A stretch of DNA of 64,000 nucleotides, taken from Neisseria lactamica NS19. Lineage in GTDB: Bacteria; Pseudomonadota; Gammaproteobacteria; Burkholderiales; Neisseriaceae. Location of the stretch: NCBI GenBank assembly GCA_000193795.2, contig AEPI01000044.1, positions 23,216 to 87,215 on the forward strand, read 5' to 3'. How positions within the stretch are numbered: position 1 is the stretch's first letter; each line of letters starts with the position of its first letter. The notes under the pieces were generated by a model. It did no database searches. It was not told the origin of the DNA and saw only the letters and a program-made list of their open reading frames with translations. The translations under genes and the position numbers were made by a program. This document shows, one piece after another, positions 8,368 through 17,198 of this stretch.

Positions 8368-10674
8368 TTAACGGCGGGGATGCTGCGTATCCGGGATCGA
8401 GTACATCAGCCGTGCCGCCAGCCACAGGTTCAATATCACTCCGATGCCGACGGTTATGCCGAATGCGGCGACGGCCGGTGTGCCGCTGAAGGCAAGTATG
8501 GCGAAGGAGATGCCGGTCGTGAGCGCGGCAAGCAGCATACCGCCCAAACGCGCATCGGTACTGTGTCCGGCATTGAGCGCGTAAACGGCGTAATCGATGC
8601 CGATGGCGGAAACCAGCAGCAATCCGAACATGGCAAACAGGCTGACGGGAATGCCCAGCCAACCCAATACGGCGACAGTGCCTACGGCGGCGGCGACGGG
8701 TACGGCGAGGATTTTTCCGCCCGTCCGTGCGCCAAACAGCCGCCACAGCAGCAGCCATGCCAGCAGGTAAGACGACAATTTCAGCCAAGCCGCCTGATTG
8801 CGCGTATGGCGGAACAGCTCGTTGAGCCTGCCGCGTTTGTCCGCCCATTTGATTCCCGGCACGGTTTCCGCCGTTTTACGGACGGTTTCCGGCTCGGTCA
8901 TACCGTTCAGACGGATAACGGAGGCATAACGATGCGGCTCGACTTCGCCGAGATACAGGGGTTCCCAAGCCTGCGCCAGAGGCAGGGCGATGCCGTCTGA
9001 AAGCGTGAGGGCGGGCGTGCCGGCCGCTTGCAGCAGGGCGGATTTCAGCGTGTCTTCCGGAATGCCCAGTTCGTGCAGGGCGCGGTAATTGCCGGGCTTG
9101 TCTGCAAGAGCGCGCAAATATTGTTTCAGGCGGTTTTGTTCGGCTGCCGGCAGGATGAATTGATCCAGCGATTGGATGCTTTTCAGTTTGCCTTGTCCAA
9201 TCAGGGGGGCGAGGGCGCGGCGCAGTTCGGCATTTTTGATGAGCAGCGCGTCTTCGCTTGGGGCTTCGGCAAGCAAATATTGACCGCTGAAATCGGTTCC
9301 GCCCAATGTGCCGATTTTTTGTATTTGCGACAACAGTCCGGGCGGCATATTCACCCATTGGCGGATGTCGTCGCGCCAATCGCTGCGCCATAGTCCGGCG
9401 GCGGCGAAAACCATCAGGAAAACTGTTGCGGGATACCGGAAGGATGTGGGAAGTTGTTTTCGGATGCGTTTGCCGAGCGCGGCACTCAATGCGGCAAAAG
9501 GTACGGGTTTCGCCTGATAACGGGCAAACAGGGGCGGCAGCCGGCAGACGGTCGCGCCGAATGCGCCCAGCAGCGAAAAGCCGGAGAAAACGGCGGTTTG
9601 CTGCAAAACCGGCAAAGGTGCGAACCAGAGCAGCGCGTATCCCGAAACGGTAATCAGCAGGCTGACGGCAAAGGTAGGCAATACCTGCCTCATCGCCGGT
9701 TTTGCCTGCCACGGCGAGAATAGCGACGGGGTCAGCCAGTGCAGCGGGAAATCGGCGAGCATCCCGATCAGGCTCGTACCGATAACCAGCGTCAGGGCGT
9801 GGATATGCCCGAATACCGCCAGCGTCGCCGCCAAACCCGCCAGCATTCCCGCCGCAGGCGGCAGCAGCAGCCAGAAAGTGCGCGCGCTGCGGAAAACCCA
9901 CAAGATGAGGGTTACGGTCAGGGTAATGCCGGCAAAACCCATTATCCGGCTTTCTTTTTCGGCATCGGCTTTGGTGGCGGCGGCAAAAAGTGCTCCGCCC
10001 CCGGTCAGGATTTCGGCGTGCCTGCCGGATGCCAATGTCTGTGTTTTTTGAAGCAGCTTCCCCAAGGCATCTTGGGGCAGGGCGTTGCCGGGCAGCTTCG
10101 CACGTATCCAAACCCAGGTTTTTCCGTTGTCTTCGTTGAACAGCATACCGTTTTCGGGATGCCATTGCAGACGGGTTTGGGGATTGATTTTGCCGGCAAC
10201 GAAACGCCCGAAACCCAGCCAGTCCTCGTCTAAGGGCAGGGGTGATACGGCAAACGGGTTGGCGGCATCTTCGGCGCGCCGGCGGAAATAGTCGGCGGGT
10301 TTTTCGGTCAGCAAACGCCGTTGGGCTTCGGGCAGGACGGCCAAACTGATTCTGCCGATGTCTTGGCGGATTTGTGCAAGGTCGGGGTTGATTTGGCTGT
10401 TTACTTCGGAAAACAGTCCGCTTTGCCGCCACAAACCGGCGATTTCCGATGCCGTCTGAAATGCGGTTTCGGGTCGGGGGCTGCCGGCAAGCAGGATGAT
10501 CTGACTGTTGATTTGTGCGTCGCCGGCGCGTTCCGCCGCCTGCAAAACGGCATCTTGGCTGCTTTGGGGCAGCAGTTCGGTTAAATCGGTCTGCAGCCAA
10601 TCGCGCGTTGTGATGTTGTAGCAGGCAAAGGCGGCAAGTATCCACATCAGCAGGGTGTAAATCAGGCGGATCAT
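8368..10674 (-). CDS. apeM: MMPL-type exporter (ApeM-like)
   Basis: 768-residue inner-membrane protein of the RND/MMPL superfamily: one N-terminal helix, a large periplasmic domain (~25-230), a block of helices (~235-400, e.g. GFAGITLTVTLILWVF), a second periplasmic domain (~420-610) and a final block (~630-760). This is the COG4258 predicted exporter that accompanies APE clusters and presumably passes the acylated aryl polyene to the LolA-like protein. ATG at 10674 (MIRLIYTLLMWIL) is chosen over an upstream TTG that would overlap apeL by 20 bases. Several uptake sequences lie in frame. Confidence 0.85.
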   Translation of the reverse strand: MIRLIYTLLMWILAAFACYNITTRDWLQTDLTELLPQSSQDAVLQAAERAGDAQINSQIILLAGSPRPETAFQTASEIAGLWRQSGLFSEVNSQINPDLAQIRQDIGRISLAVLPEAQRRLLTEKPADYFRRRAEDAANPFAVSPLPLDEDWLGFGRFVAGKINPQTRLQWHPENGMLFNEDNGKTWVWIRAKLPGNALPQDALGKLLQKTQTLASGRHAEILTGGGALFAAATKADAEKESRIMGFAGITLTVTLILWVFRSARTFWLLLPPAAGMLAGLAATLAVFGHIHALTLVIGTSLIGMLADFPLHWLTPSLFSPWQAKPAMRQVLPTFAVSLLITVSGYALLWFAPLPVLQQTAVFSGFSLLGAFGATVCRLPPLFARYQAKPVPFAALSAALGKRIRKQLPTSFRYPATVFLMVFAAAGLWRSDWRDDIRQWVNMPPGLLSQIQKIGTLGGTDFSGQYLLAEAPSEDALLIKNAELRRALAPLIGQGKLKSIQSLDQFILPAAEQNRLKQYLRALADKPGNYRALHELGIPEDTLKSALLQAAGTPALTLSDGIALPLAQAWEPLYLGEVEPHRYASVIRLNGMTEPETVRKTAETVPGIKWADKRGRLNELFRHTRNQAAWLKLSSYLLAWLLLWRLFGARTGGKILAVPVAAAVGTVAVLGWLGIPVSLFAMFGLLLVSAIGIDYAVYALNAGHSTDARLGGMLLAALTTGISFAILAFSGTPAVAAFGITVGIGVILNLWLAARLMYSIPDTQHPRR

Positions 10675-10690
10675 AGCGGTTCGGACGGTA

Positions 10691-11284
10691 TCAGAGTGAT
10701 TGTTCGGCAAACTTGTCCGGCGGGTTGCCGACGCTTATGCCGTCAAACTGCATATCGGTTTTGTCCCCTTGTTTTTCATGCAGTTCGATACGGCGCACGA
10801 CGCTGTCCCCGCTGATGTCGATATGATTGAAGATTTGTTTCATCACCAGTGTTTTCGGTGTGAGTTGCAGCGTCCATTTTTGCGCCGAGCCTTCGAGTTT
10901 CAGATCGAACTGTTTTTCCAGCCCTTGCGTATCGCCGCCGATCAGGTCGAGAAAGAGTTTGATTTGCCTGCTTTGTCCGGGTATTTTTCCGGTGTCGGGC
11001 ATGATCCAGCCTTTGCCGTTCCATTGGCTGATACCGTCCGAACGGACGCGCAGGGTGGCGGCAAACGGTTTCTGCATCTGCCAGAGCAGTCCGCGTTTGG
11101 GCATCAGTACGAATTTTCCGGTCGCGGTCATGGGTTTGGATAGGGATTTCAGATGGCGGTATTGGATAAAACCGCCTTGGATGTTGTCGGGTTTTTGCAG
11201 TATCCGGGCCAGTTCGGCGGTGGAAAACGCCGAGGCGGAAAGGGCGGTTGCGGCAAGGAGCGCGGCAAGCAGGTATTTTTTCAT
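10691..11284 (-). CDS. apeL: LolA-like outer-membrane lipid carrier (ApeL-like)
   Basis: Periplasmic protein of 197 residues: Sec signal MKKYLLAALLAATALSASAF with likely cleavage after ALSASA, followed by a LolA-fold body (GGFIQYRHLKSLSKPMTATGKFVL, RGLLWQMQKPFAATLRV). In APE systems this protein is believed to chaperone the polyene lipid across the periplasm. The open frame reaches 11305, but ATG at 11284 opens directly on the signal peptide. 16 bases precede the exporter gene. It is distinct from housekeeping lolA, which is not in this window. Confidence 0.85.
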   Translation of the reverse strand: MKKYLLAALLAATALSASAFSTAELARILQKPDNIQGGFIQYRHLKSLSKPMTATGKFVLMPKRGLLWQMQKPFAATLRVRSDGISQWNGKGWIMPDTGKIPGQSRQIKLFLDLIGGDTQGLEKQFDLKLEGSAQKWTLQLTPKTLVMKQIFNHIDISGDSVVRRIELHEKQGDKTDMQFDGISVGNPPDKFAEQSL

Positions 11285-11344
11285 GGCTGTCTGTCGGTGT
11301 GGCAATAATAGGTAAAAATGCCGTCTGAAAGCGGACGGCAGAGC

Positions 11345-11785
11345 TTATGCGGCTTGAAAAGCCGGATGACTCCGTACGGCTTCGAGCCAGCTTTCCGGCG
11401 TTTGGAACTGTATTTCTCCGGTTTCCAGGGATACTGCCGCCTGCGTGGTCGATGCGCGGGTCAGTTTTTCGCCGGTTTGCTCATCGGACAAAGTGTAGTC
11501 GATACGCAGGCAAGTGTCGATTTCGACGATGGCCATATCGATGCGGATGGTTTGTCCGAACCGTGCGGGGCGTATGTATTTCAAGTCCATTTTGACGATG
11601 GGCCAGCCGAAGCCCCGCCTGCCCATTTCATCGTAGCCGTAGCCTATGCTTTCAAGGAAGGTGCAGCGTGCGACTTCGAGGTATTTGACGTAGTTGCCGT
11701 GCCAGACGATCTGCATCGGATCGACATCGAAAAACGGGACTCGGACGGTGTGGCTGTGGCGGCAGAAAATGTGTTTTTTGTTCAT
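11345..11785 (-). CDS. apeK: acyl-CoA/ACP thioesterase, hotdog fold (ApeK-like)
   Basis: 146-residue 4-hydroxybenzoyl-CoA-type thioesterase: VPFFDVDPMQIVWHGNYVKYLEVAR contains the family's conserved Asp (DVDPMQIVWHGNY) and the hotdog helix. It should hydrolyse thioester-bound intermediates or clear stalled chains from the APE carrier proteins. Its ATG overlaps the acyltransferase stop by four bases (ATGA). The start at 11785 is the natural one; the open frame continuing upstream is antisense-like, arginine-rich and not real. A single uptake sequence separates it from apeL. Confidence 0.87.
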   Translation of the reverse strand: MNKKHIFCRHSHTVRVPFFDVDPMQIVWHGNYVKYLEVARCTFLESIGYGYDEMGRRGFGWPIVKMDLKYIRPARFGQTIRIDMAIVEIDTCLRIDYTLSDEQTGEKLTRASTTQAAVSLETGEIQFQTPESWLEAVRSHPAFQAA

Positions 11786-12714
11786 CGGGGATGGTGCTCC
11801 GTGTGCCAAAAGTCGTAAAAATTGAACCATTGCAGCGGGTTCAGACGGCATTCCTCTTCCAAGATGCGGGCGAAATGTTGTGCGGATTCTTGGATTTTTT
11901 GCGTGCGTTCCGCCCGCGTCCAATCCGATGTGTCGGTCATAGGGCGAAGTTTCAGGCGGTAGCGTCCGCCCTGTTTGATGCAAAACAGCGCGTTGACCTT
12001 GGTTTTCAGCAGCGATGCCAGAATCCACGCCCCTTGCGGGATTTCGGTACGGTGCTGCAAAAAATTGACGGTTACGGTTTTTTCGCCCCGGACGGGGATA
12101 CGGTCGGCGGCGATTGCCAGCCATTCCCCTGCTTCAATGCGCCGGTTAAGCGTCATCATCAGCGATGCGTCCAAGTCGCTTACCTGTATCAGTTGGATTT
12201 TGTCCGCACCCGCCTGTTGCAGGGCTTCGTTGAACATTTGCGCGTGGCGGCTGTGTACGAGGACATTGAGTTTGAAATTCCGGTGGTGGGAAACCAGTGC
12301 GCGGCAGATTTCCGTATTGCCCAAGTGCGAACAGGCAAAAATCTGCCCGCGCCCGTTTTGATACATAGAGGAGGTCAGGTTGTCGGGATCTTCGATCATC
12401 AGGTCTTCGTAACGTATTTTGCGCTGCCATACGGCAAACCGGTCGCAAACGGCTTCGCCGAATGCCAAAAACTGCGCGAATATGCGGTTTTCAGACGGCA
12501 TAGCGTCGGGAAAGGTATGCCGCAGGCGGTTTTGGTAGGTATGGAGGTTTTTCCGCGCCCGGGGCGAGGTCAGGTAAAAATACAGGACGACAAACCAAAT
12601 ACACGGTTTCATTAAAAAAGGGGGCAGATAACGGACAATTACCGCCGTCAGCTTGAGGAAGAGGCGGTTGCCGCGTTCGTTTTGTTCCGCCCAGTGCCGG
12701 GATGCGCCGTTCAT
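11782..12714 (-). CDS. lipid A biosynthesis-type acyltransferase (acyltransferase half of ApeJ)
   Basis: 310-residue LpxL/HtrB-superfamily acyltransferase: N-terminal hydrophobic anchor (FLKLTAVIVRYLPPFL), catalytic HX4E box CSHLGNTEICRAL, and the downstream LAIAADRIPVR block. In APE loci an enzyme of this kind attaches a fatty acyl group to the product; in several described clusters it is fused to a GT2 domain as ApeJ. Here the two are separate genes overlapping by four bases (ATGA at 12711-12714). Because its ATG at 12714 sits on the preceding stop, longer starts are unlikely. Contains an in-frame uptake sequence (PDAMPSEN). Confidence 0.85.
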   Translation of the reverse strand: MNGASRHWAEQNERGNRLFLKLTAVIVRYLPPFLMKPCIWFVVLYFYLTSPRARKNLHTYQNRLRHTFPDAMPSENRIFAQFLAFGEAVCDRFAVWQRKIRYEDLMIEDPDNLTSSMYQNGRGQIFACSHLGNTEICRALVSHHRNFKLNVLVHSRHAQMFNEALQQAGADKIQLIQVSDLDASLMMTLNRRIEAGEWLAIAADRIPVRGEKTVTVNFLQHRTEIPQGAWILASLLKTKVNALFCIKQGGRYRLKLRPMTDTSDWTRAERTQKIQESAQHFARILEEECRLNPLQWFNFYDFWHTEHHPR

Positions 12715-13436
12715 CGGAATGCGCCTCTTAAGATGCGCCAACGCCATTTGAGCATACCGAAAAACAGCCGTGTGTGCATTTGGCTGATAAGGATGTTGTC
12801 GGCAAGGGCGCGGAAGTGGGAAATGCCGTCTGCGGCGTAACGGACGGGTGTGGGTATCCACACGGTTTTGATGCCGCGCCAATATAGCCGGATCAGGATT
12901 TCGATGTCGAAGTCCATACGGTTGCCGAGGTGTTCTTGGCGTATGACCGCCAGGGCGGGCGGCAACGGATAAAGGCGGAAGCCGCACATACCGTCTTTAA
13001 TATCGGACGACCAGGTGTGGACCATATTCCAAAAGTCGGTAATTTTGCGCCCGTACAATCGGGATTTGGGCGCGTCGCCGCCGTATTGCGGCTGACCGCA
13101 GACGAGGGCTTCGGGATTGAGTTGCGCGGCACGGACGAACTTCGGCACATCGTCCAAACAATGCTGTCCGTCGGCATCGATTTGCAGGACGTGGCTGTAT
13201 CCCAAATCCGCCGCCGCCTCGAAACCCGTGCGTACTGCCGCGCCTTTGCCGCCGTTGCTTGTGCGGCGGATGACGCGGATGCCGTCTGAAGCCAGATTTT
13301 CCAAAACGGGTATGCAGTCGGGGCGCGAGCAGTCGTCCACAATCAATACGTCCAAACCGTGGGCGCGCAGGCCGCGTGCGACCGCGCCGACGGTTGCCGG
13401 GTGGTTGTAATGGGGGATGAGGGCGAGGATGTTCAT
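12711..13436 (-). CDS. family 2 glycosyltransferase (glycosyltransferase half of ApeJ)
   Basis: 241-residue GT2 enzyme of the dolichol-phosphate mannose synthase type: LALIPHYNHPATVGAV, nucleotide-binding LIVDDCSRPD, NGGKGAAVRTG, metal motif IDADGQH and the acceptor motif GMCGFRLYP. No membrane segments are evident. Probably adds a sugar during assembly of the APE glycolipid anchor; the donor cannot be read. Coupled by a 4-base overlap to the acyltransferase gene, with which it forms a single fused ApeJ protein in other bacteria. About 90 bases follow the ligase stop. Confidence 0.85.
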   Translation of the reverse strand: MNILALIPHYNHPATVGAVARGLRAHGLDVLIVDDCSRPDCIPVLENLASDGIRVIRRTSNGGKGAAVRTGFEAAADLGYSHVLQIDADGQHCLDDVPKFVRAAQLNPEALVCGQPQYGGDAPKSRLYGRKITDFWNMVHTWSSDIKDGMCGFRLYPLPPALAVIRQEHLGNRMDFDIEILIRLYWRGIKTVWIPTPVRYAADGISHFRALADNILISQMHTRLFFGMLKWRWRILRGAFR

Positions 13437-13528
13437 CGTATTTCCTTGGGCGGTGCTTTATGTGTCATCCTGTGTGTTGAAACATATCAAGGTAAGGCTG
13501 TAATCTTATTTGCCTTTGCGAAGGCGGT

Positions 13529-15244
13529 TCATCGTTCTTCCCCCGCGGCCGGGTCGGGGCTGTCCTGCGGCGTGTCGAATACCATCCTCCCCGAAGCGCA
13601 GACGGCATCCTGTTTTCGGATTTTAAACGACAGTTTGTTTTTGTCGGCATCGTATCCGAGTTCTACGGAAATGTCGTCATACGGACGGATAAACTGTTGG
13701 TATTTCAGGTTTTCGATACGGATAATGTTTTGCCTGCCGAAAGGGTGCAGTGCGGCGAGCCGGCGTATCCATTCCAATTCGATTGCGCCGGGGACGAGGG
13801 GGAAGGTGGAAAAATGCCCCCCGAAATAGGGTAAATCCGGCGGCACGCGGGTTTGATAGCGCAACCGGTTTTCTTCGGGCGGCAAGGTGTGCCATTGCGG
13901 GGCGGCGGGTTCTGCCAATGCCGTCTGAAAGTCCGCTGCGGTAATTTTCCCTTGTCCGTTGCGCGGCAGACGGTCTGTAAAACGCCAGTAGCGCGGAAGG
14001 GCGGCCGTGTCTTGCGTTTGGGCAAGGTGTCGTTTCAGTGCGGCGATGACGGCGGTGCGCCCCTGTTCCAGCCACGCCGTGATGCCTTCCGTATCGAGTG
14101 CCGTCCAGGCGGCAATGCGCCCGTGTTTCGGATGGGGGGCGCAATGTGTGTCGGCAATCCAAGGGTGTTTCAGTAATTCGTGTTCGATTTGGTTGAGCGA
14201 AATGCGTTTGTCTGCCAATTTGATTATCCTGTCCTGCCTGCCCAGCAGGGCAAAACCGTCTTCGTGTGTTTCGATGCAATCGGCAATGTATTGCACGCCG
14301 CCTGTCCACGGCGAAGAGATTTCCACCGATTTGCCGGTATTGCGGACGGAGACGTTAGGGAACGGTTGCCATAAGGTTTGTTTCCGGCGTGATGCAATGA
14401 TGCCGGTTTCCGTACTGCCGTAAACTTCATAAGGGCGGACTGCATATTGTTCCAACAGGGTGGCAGTTTCCGGGGGGAGTTCCCCACCTGCGGAAACGAT
14501 GCCGTCTATCCTTCCGTTTAACGCCGCCCAATCCCGATTTTCGCCGAAACGGTTGAGCAGGGCGGGGCTGGCAATCCAGACATTTTGATAATCGGACGGC
14601 ACGTTCAGGCTTGCCGACAGTAGCAGTTCGGGATAGGCGTTTTGCCTGCGGATCATCGCCCACCCCATCAGCAGCGGAAGCGCGAAGCGGAAGGTCAGTC
14701 CGTACATATGTTGGGGGGATACGCTGCCGAGGACGGCGGTTTTGCCGCGTCCGAACGGGATTGCCGAAGCCAGCGTGCGGGCTTCCGATTCGATTTGTGC
14801 GGCGGTTTTGACGATTGTTTTGGCTTCCCCGCCGGAGCCTGATGTACGCAAATGCACTTCTGATTCGGGCGGGATGTCCAATGCTTGCGGTATGCGGCTT
14901 TCAGACGGCATACCGCCGCAAGGGGTTGGCATTTGCCAAACGCGGATGCCGTCTGAAACAATATCGGTGTCGGTCAGCAGGATTTGTGCGGATTTCGCCC
15001 AAGTCAGGTTTCCAGGCGCGGTATTCGGCAGCAGCAGGGCTTTGCCGCCGCTGTTCCAAACGGCAAGCAATGCGGCTGCGAACAGCGCGGCATCGTCAAA
15101 CCACAATGCCGCCGAACGGATGTTGTTTTGCGTTAATTTTAACGACAGGGTATGTACCGTGCGTATAAAATCGGCGCGGGTCCACAATGGGTCTAGGGCA
15201 ATCGGTGTGCCGTCGGAGGGATGGATGTCAAACATTCGGGTCAT
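13529..15244 (-). CDS. fused AMP-dependent acyl ligase and FabZ-like dehydratase (ApeH-ApeI fusion)
   Basis: 571 residues with two domains. Residues 1-~450 are an adenylate-forming ligase: phosphate loop HLRTSGSGGEAKT (131-143), YEVYGSTETG (272-281), GRQDRIIKLADKRIS (335-349), and catalytic lysine 434 in LPRNGQGKI. Residues ~465-560 are a hotdog dehydratase with a FabZ/FabA motif, GGHFSTFPLVPGAIELEW (His477). In E. coli-type APE clusters these are two genes: ApeH loads the aryl starter on a carrier protein and ApeI dehydrates with ApeP. ATG at 15244 is the best start; TTG at 15253 and ATG at 15235 are alternatives. An inverted pair of uptake sequences is embedded in frame at 14901-14957. Confidence 0.88.
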   Translation of the reverse strand: MTRMFDIHPSDGTPIALDPLWTRADFIRTVHTLSLKLTQNNIRSAALWFDDAALFAAALLAVWNSGGKALLLPNTAPGNLTWAKSAQILLTDTDIVSDGIRVWQMPTPCGGMPSESRIPQALDIPPESEVHLRTSGSGGEAKTIVKTAAQIESEARTLASAIPFGRGKTAVLGSVSPQHMYGLTFRFALPLLMGWAMIRRQNAYPELLLSASLNVPSDYQNVWIASPALLNRFGENRDWAALNGRIDGIVSAGGELPPETATLLEQYAVRPYEVYGSTETGIIASRRKQTLWQPFPNVSVRNTGKSVEISSPWTGGVQYIADCIETHEDGFALLGRQDRIIKLADKRISLNQIEHELLKHPWIADTHCAPHPKHGRIAAWTALDTEGITAWLEQGRTAVIAALKRHLAQTQDTAALPRYWRFTDRLPRNGQGKITAADFQTALAEPAAPQWHTLPPEENRLRYQTRVPPDLPYFGGHFSTFPLVPGAIELEWIRRLAALHPFGRQNIIRIENLKYQQFIRPYDDISVELGYDADKNKLSFKIRKQDAVCASGRMVFDTPQDSPDPAAGEER

Positions 15245-15273
15245 ATATTCCAAATGGCAGAACGGAGGGTGTC

Positions 15274-15900
15274 GTGCCGGATAAAAAAGCAGTATTGCAG
15301 TGCCGCCTTGCCGATGCGTCGGCGGCTGCCGCCTATCGGGAATCCTGTCTGGACGATGCGGACAGGGCGCGCCTGCTGCGCGCGCCGGAATTGGCAGGGC
15401 GGACGGATTGGCGGGTCAGCCGCTTCCTGAAGCAGCAGGGCGGCAAGATATGTTCGCTTTCGCACAGCAAAGGGCGGGCGGCGGTTTTGGTCTGCGGCGG
15501 CGGCACGGTTTGCGGTGTCGATATTGAAACAATCCGTCCGCGCAATTTTCAGGCACTTGCCGAATGGGTCTGTTCTCCTGAAGAACGGGTTCTTTTGGCA
15601 CGTTCCGGTTGGCGGGCAGAGGCTTTTTACCGCCTGTGGTGCATCAAGGAAGCACTGCTTAAAGCCTGCGGTTTGGGTTTTCCGCAAGATATGGCAAAAG
15701 TCGGTTATCGGACTGACGGTTCGGCAGTTTACGGTTTGCGTGCGGATGGTGGAACCGGTTGGCACGCCGTCAGCGCAATCTGGTGCGGCGACGCGGTTGT
15801 CGCCTGCGTGTGGCGCGGTGCTGCCGAATTGGCGTGGCAATATTGCGGAACGGAGTCTTATCGGGAGCTTGCACGGATCGAGCGCATAGGCGGCCGATAA
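15274..15900 (+). CDS. apeB: 4'-phosphopantetheinyl transferase (ApeB-like)
   Basis: Transfers phosphopantetheine from CoA to the serine of carrier proteins. The 208-residue Sfp-type protein shows the metal site GVDIE and the KEALLKACG motif (FYRLWCIKEALLKACGLGF). The start is GTG at 15274, fixed by an AACGGAGGG ribosome site four bases away. It is the only gene of this stretch on the forward strand: head to head with the ligase gene (29 bases between starts) and tail to tail with the next ketosynthase gene. The two acyl carrier proteins at 20.1-20.7 kb are its likely substrates. Confidence 0.88.
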   Translation: MPDKKAVLQCRLADASAAAAYRESCLDDADRARLLRAPELAGRTDWRVSRFLKQQGGKICSLSHSKGRAAVLVCGGGTVCGVDIETIRPRNFQALAEWVCSPEERVLLARSGWRAEAFYRLWCIKEALLKACGLGFPQDMAKVGYRTDGSAVYGLRADGGTGWHAVSAIWCGDAVVACVWRGAAELAWQYCGTESYRELARIERIGGR

Positions 15901-15959
15901 ACCCGGGAAGCGTCATTTTACCGTTGCCATACGGCAGCCTGACGTCAATGCCGCCTGTT

Positions 15960-17198
15960 TTATCTATCCTGCCAACGTTTGAACACCAGCGAAGTGTTCA
16001 CGCCGCCGAAAGCGAAATTGTTGCTCATCACATAATCCGTTTCGATTTCGCGCCCGCCGCTTAAAATATAGTCCGCCTTGCCGCAGCGCGGATCGATGTC
16101 GTTCAAGTTCAGGGACGGGGCGAACCAGCCGCCGTTCATCATTTCAATCGAGAACCACGCCTCCAGCGCGCCGCACGCGCCGAGCGTGTGTCCCAAATAG
16201 CTTTTTTGCGAACTGATGGGCACAAATCCGAACACGGCTTCAGTCGCCAGCGTTTCGGCGATGTCGCCTTTTTCGGTTGCCGTGCCGTGCCCGTTCACAT
16301 AGCCGATTTTGTCGGGCGTGATACCCGCGTCTTGCAGCGCGAGTTCCATACATTTCTGCATCGTGTCTTTTTGCGGCTGGGTAACGTGGCTGCCGTCGCT
16401 GTTTGCGCCGTAGCCGACGAGTTCGGCGTAAATTTTCGCACCGCGCCGTTTGGCGTGTTCCAACTCTTCCAGTACAAAAATCCCCGCGCCTTCTCCGATG
16501 ACCAGACCGTCGCGGTTTACGTCGTATGGGCGCGGGGTTTTTTCCGGTTCGCCGTTGCGGCGGCTGGCGGCATAAAGCGAGTCGAAAACATACACTTCGG
16601 ACGGGCAAAATTCTTCGCCGCCGCCCGCCAGCATCATATCGGTCAGCCCGTATTTGATGGCTTCGTAGGCATAACCTATGCCTTGGCTGCCGGACGAACA
16701 CGCGCTCGATGTCGGGATGATGCGCCCTTTCAGCCCGAAAAAGATGCCGATATTGGCGGCGGTGGTGTGCGGCATCATACGCACATAGGTGTTGGCACTG
16801 AAGTTGCGCGACGTGCCGGTTAGCAACAATTCGCCCACATCGCCGATGTCTTTGGTGCTGCCGCTGGAAGAGCCGCAGGCAACGCCCATCCGTCCGTCGG
16901 TAATACTTTCGTCTCCGAGCAAACCGGCATCCGTCAAAGCCTGCTCCGCCGCATCGACGCACAAATACGACACGCGCCCCATACTTCTGAGCTGCTTGCG
17001 CGTCCAATGTTTCGGCGGTGCGTAATCCTCAATCGGCGCACCCAGTCGCGCTTCCAATTCGGGGAAACGTTCGTGCCAATCCATATATTTGACGGCGTTT
17101 TTTTCGGCTTTGAATGCTGCCTGTATGCTTTGCCAATCCCGGCCGAAGGCGGTAATGCCGCCTATGCCTGTTACTGCGACCCTTCTGGTATTCAACAC
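15960..17198 (-). CDS. apeR: beta-ketoacyl-ACP synthase of aryl polyene cluster (ApeR-like)
   Basis: 412-residue FabF-like condensing enzyme with a full triad: Cys167 in SSACSSGSQ, His304 in NGHGTATEKGD, His337 in KSYLGHTLGACGALEAW. In characterised systems ApeR is the homodimeric ketosynthase that performs early condensation. Last gene of a three-gene reverse unit with the reductase and dehydratase. Starts on GTG 17198 or TTG 17195; the ribosome site GGAGG is three bases from GTG and six from TTG, so TTG may be the true start. It overlaps the reductase stop by seven bases. Confidence 0.88.
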   Translation of the reverse strand: MLNTRRVAVTGIGGITAFGRDWQSIQAAFKAEKNAVKYMDWHERFPELEARLGAPIEDYAPPKHWTRKQLRSMGRVSYLCVDAAEQALTDAGLLGDESITDGRMGVACGSSSGSTKDIGDVGELLLTGTSRNFSANTYVRMMPHTTAANIGIFFGLKGRIIPTSSACSSGSQGIGYAYEAIKYGLTDMMLAGGGEEFCPSEVYVFDSLYAASRRNGEPEKTPRPYDVNRDGLVIGEGAGIFVLEELEHAKRRGAKIYAELVGYGANSDGSHVTQPQKDTMQKCMELALQDAGITPDKIGYVNGHGTATEKGDIAETLATEAVFGFVPISSQKSYLGHTLGACGALEAWFSIEMMNGGWFAPSLNLNDIDPRCGKADYILSGGREIETDYVMSNNFAFGGVNTSLVFKRWQDR

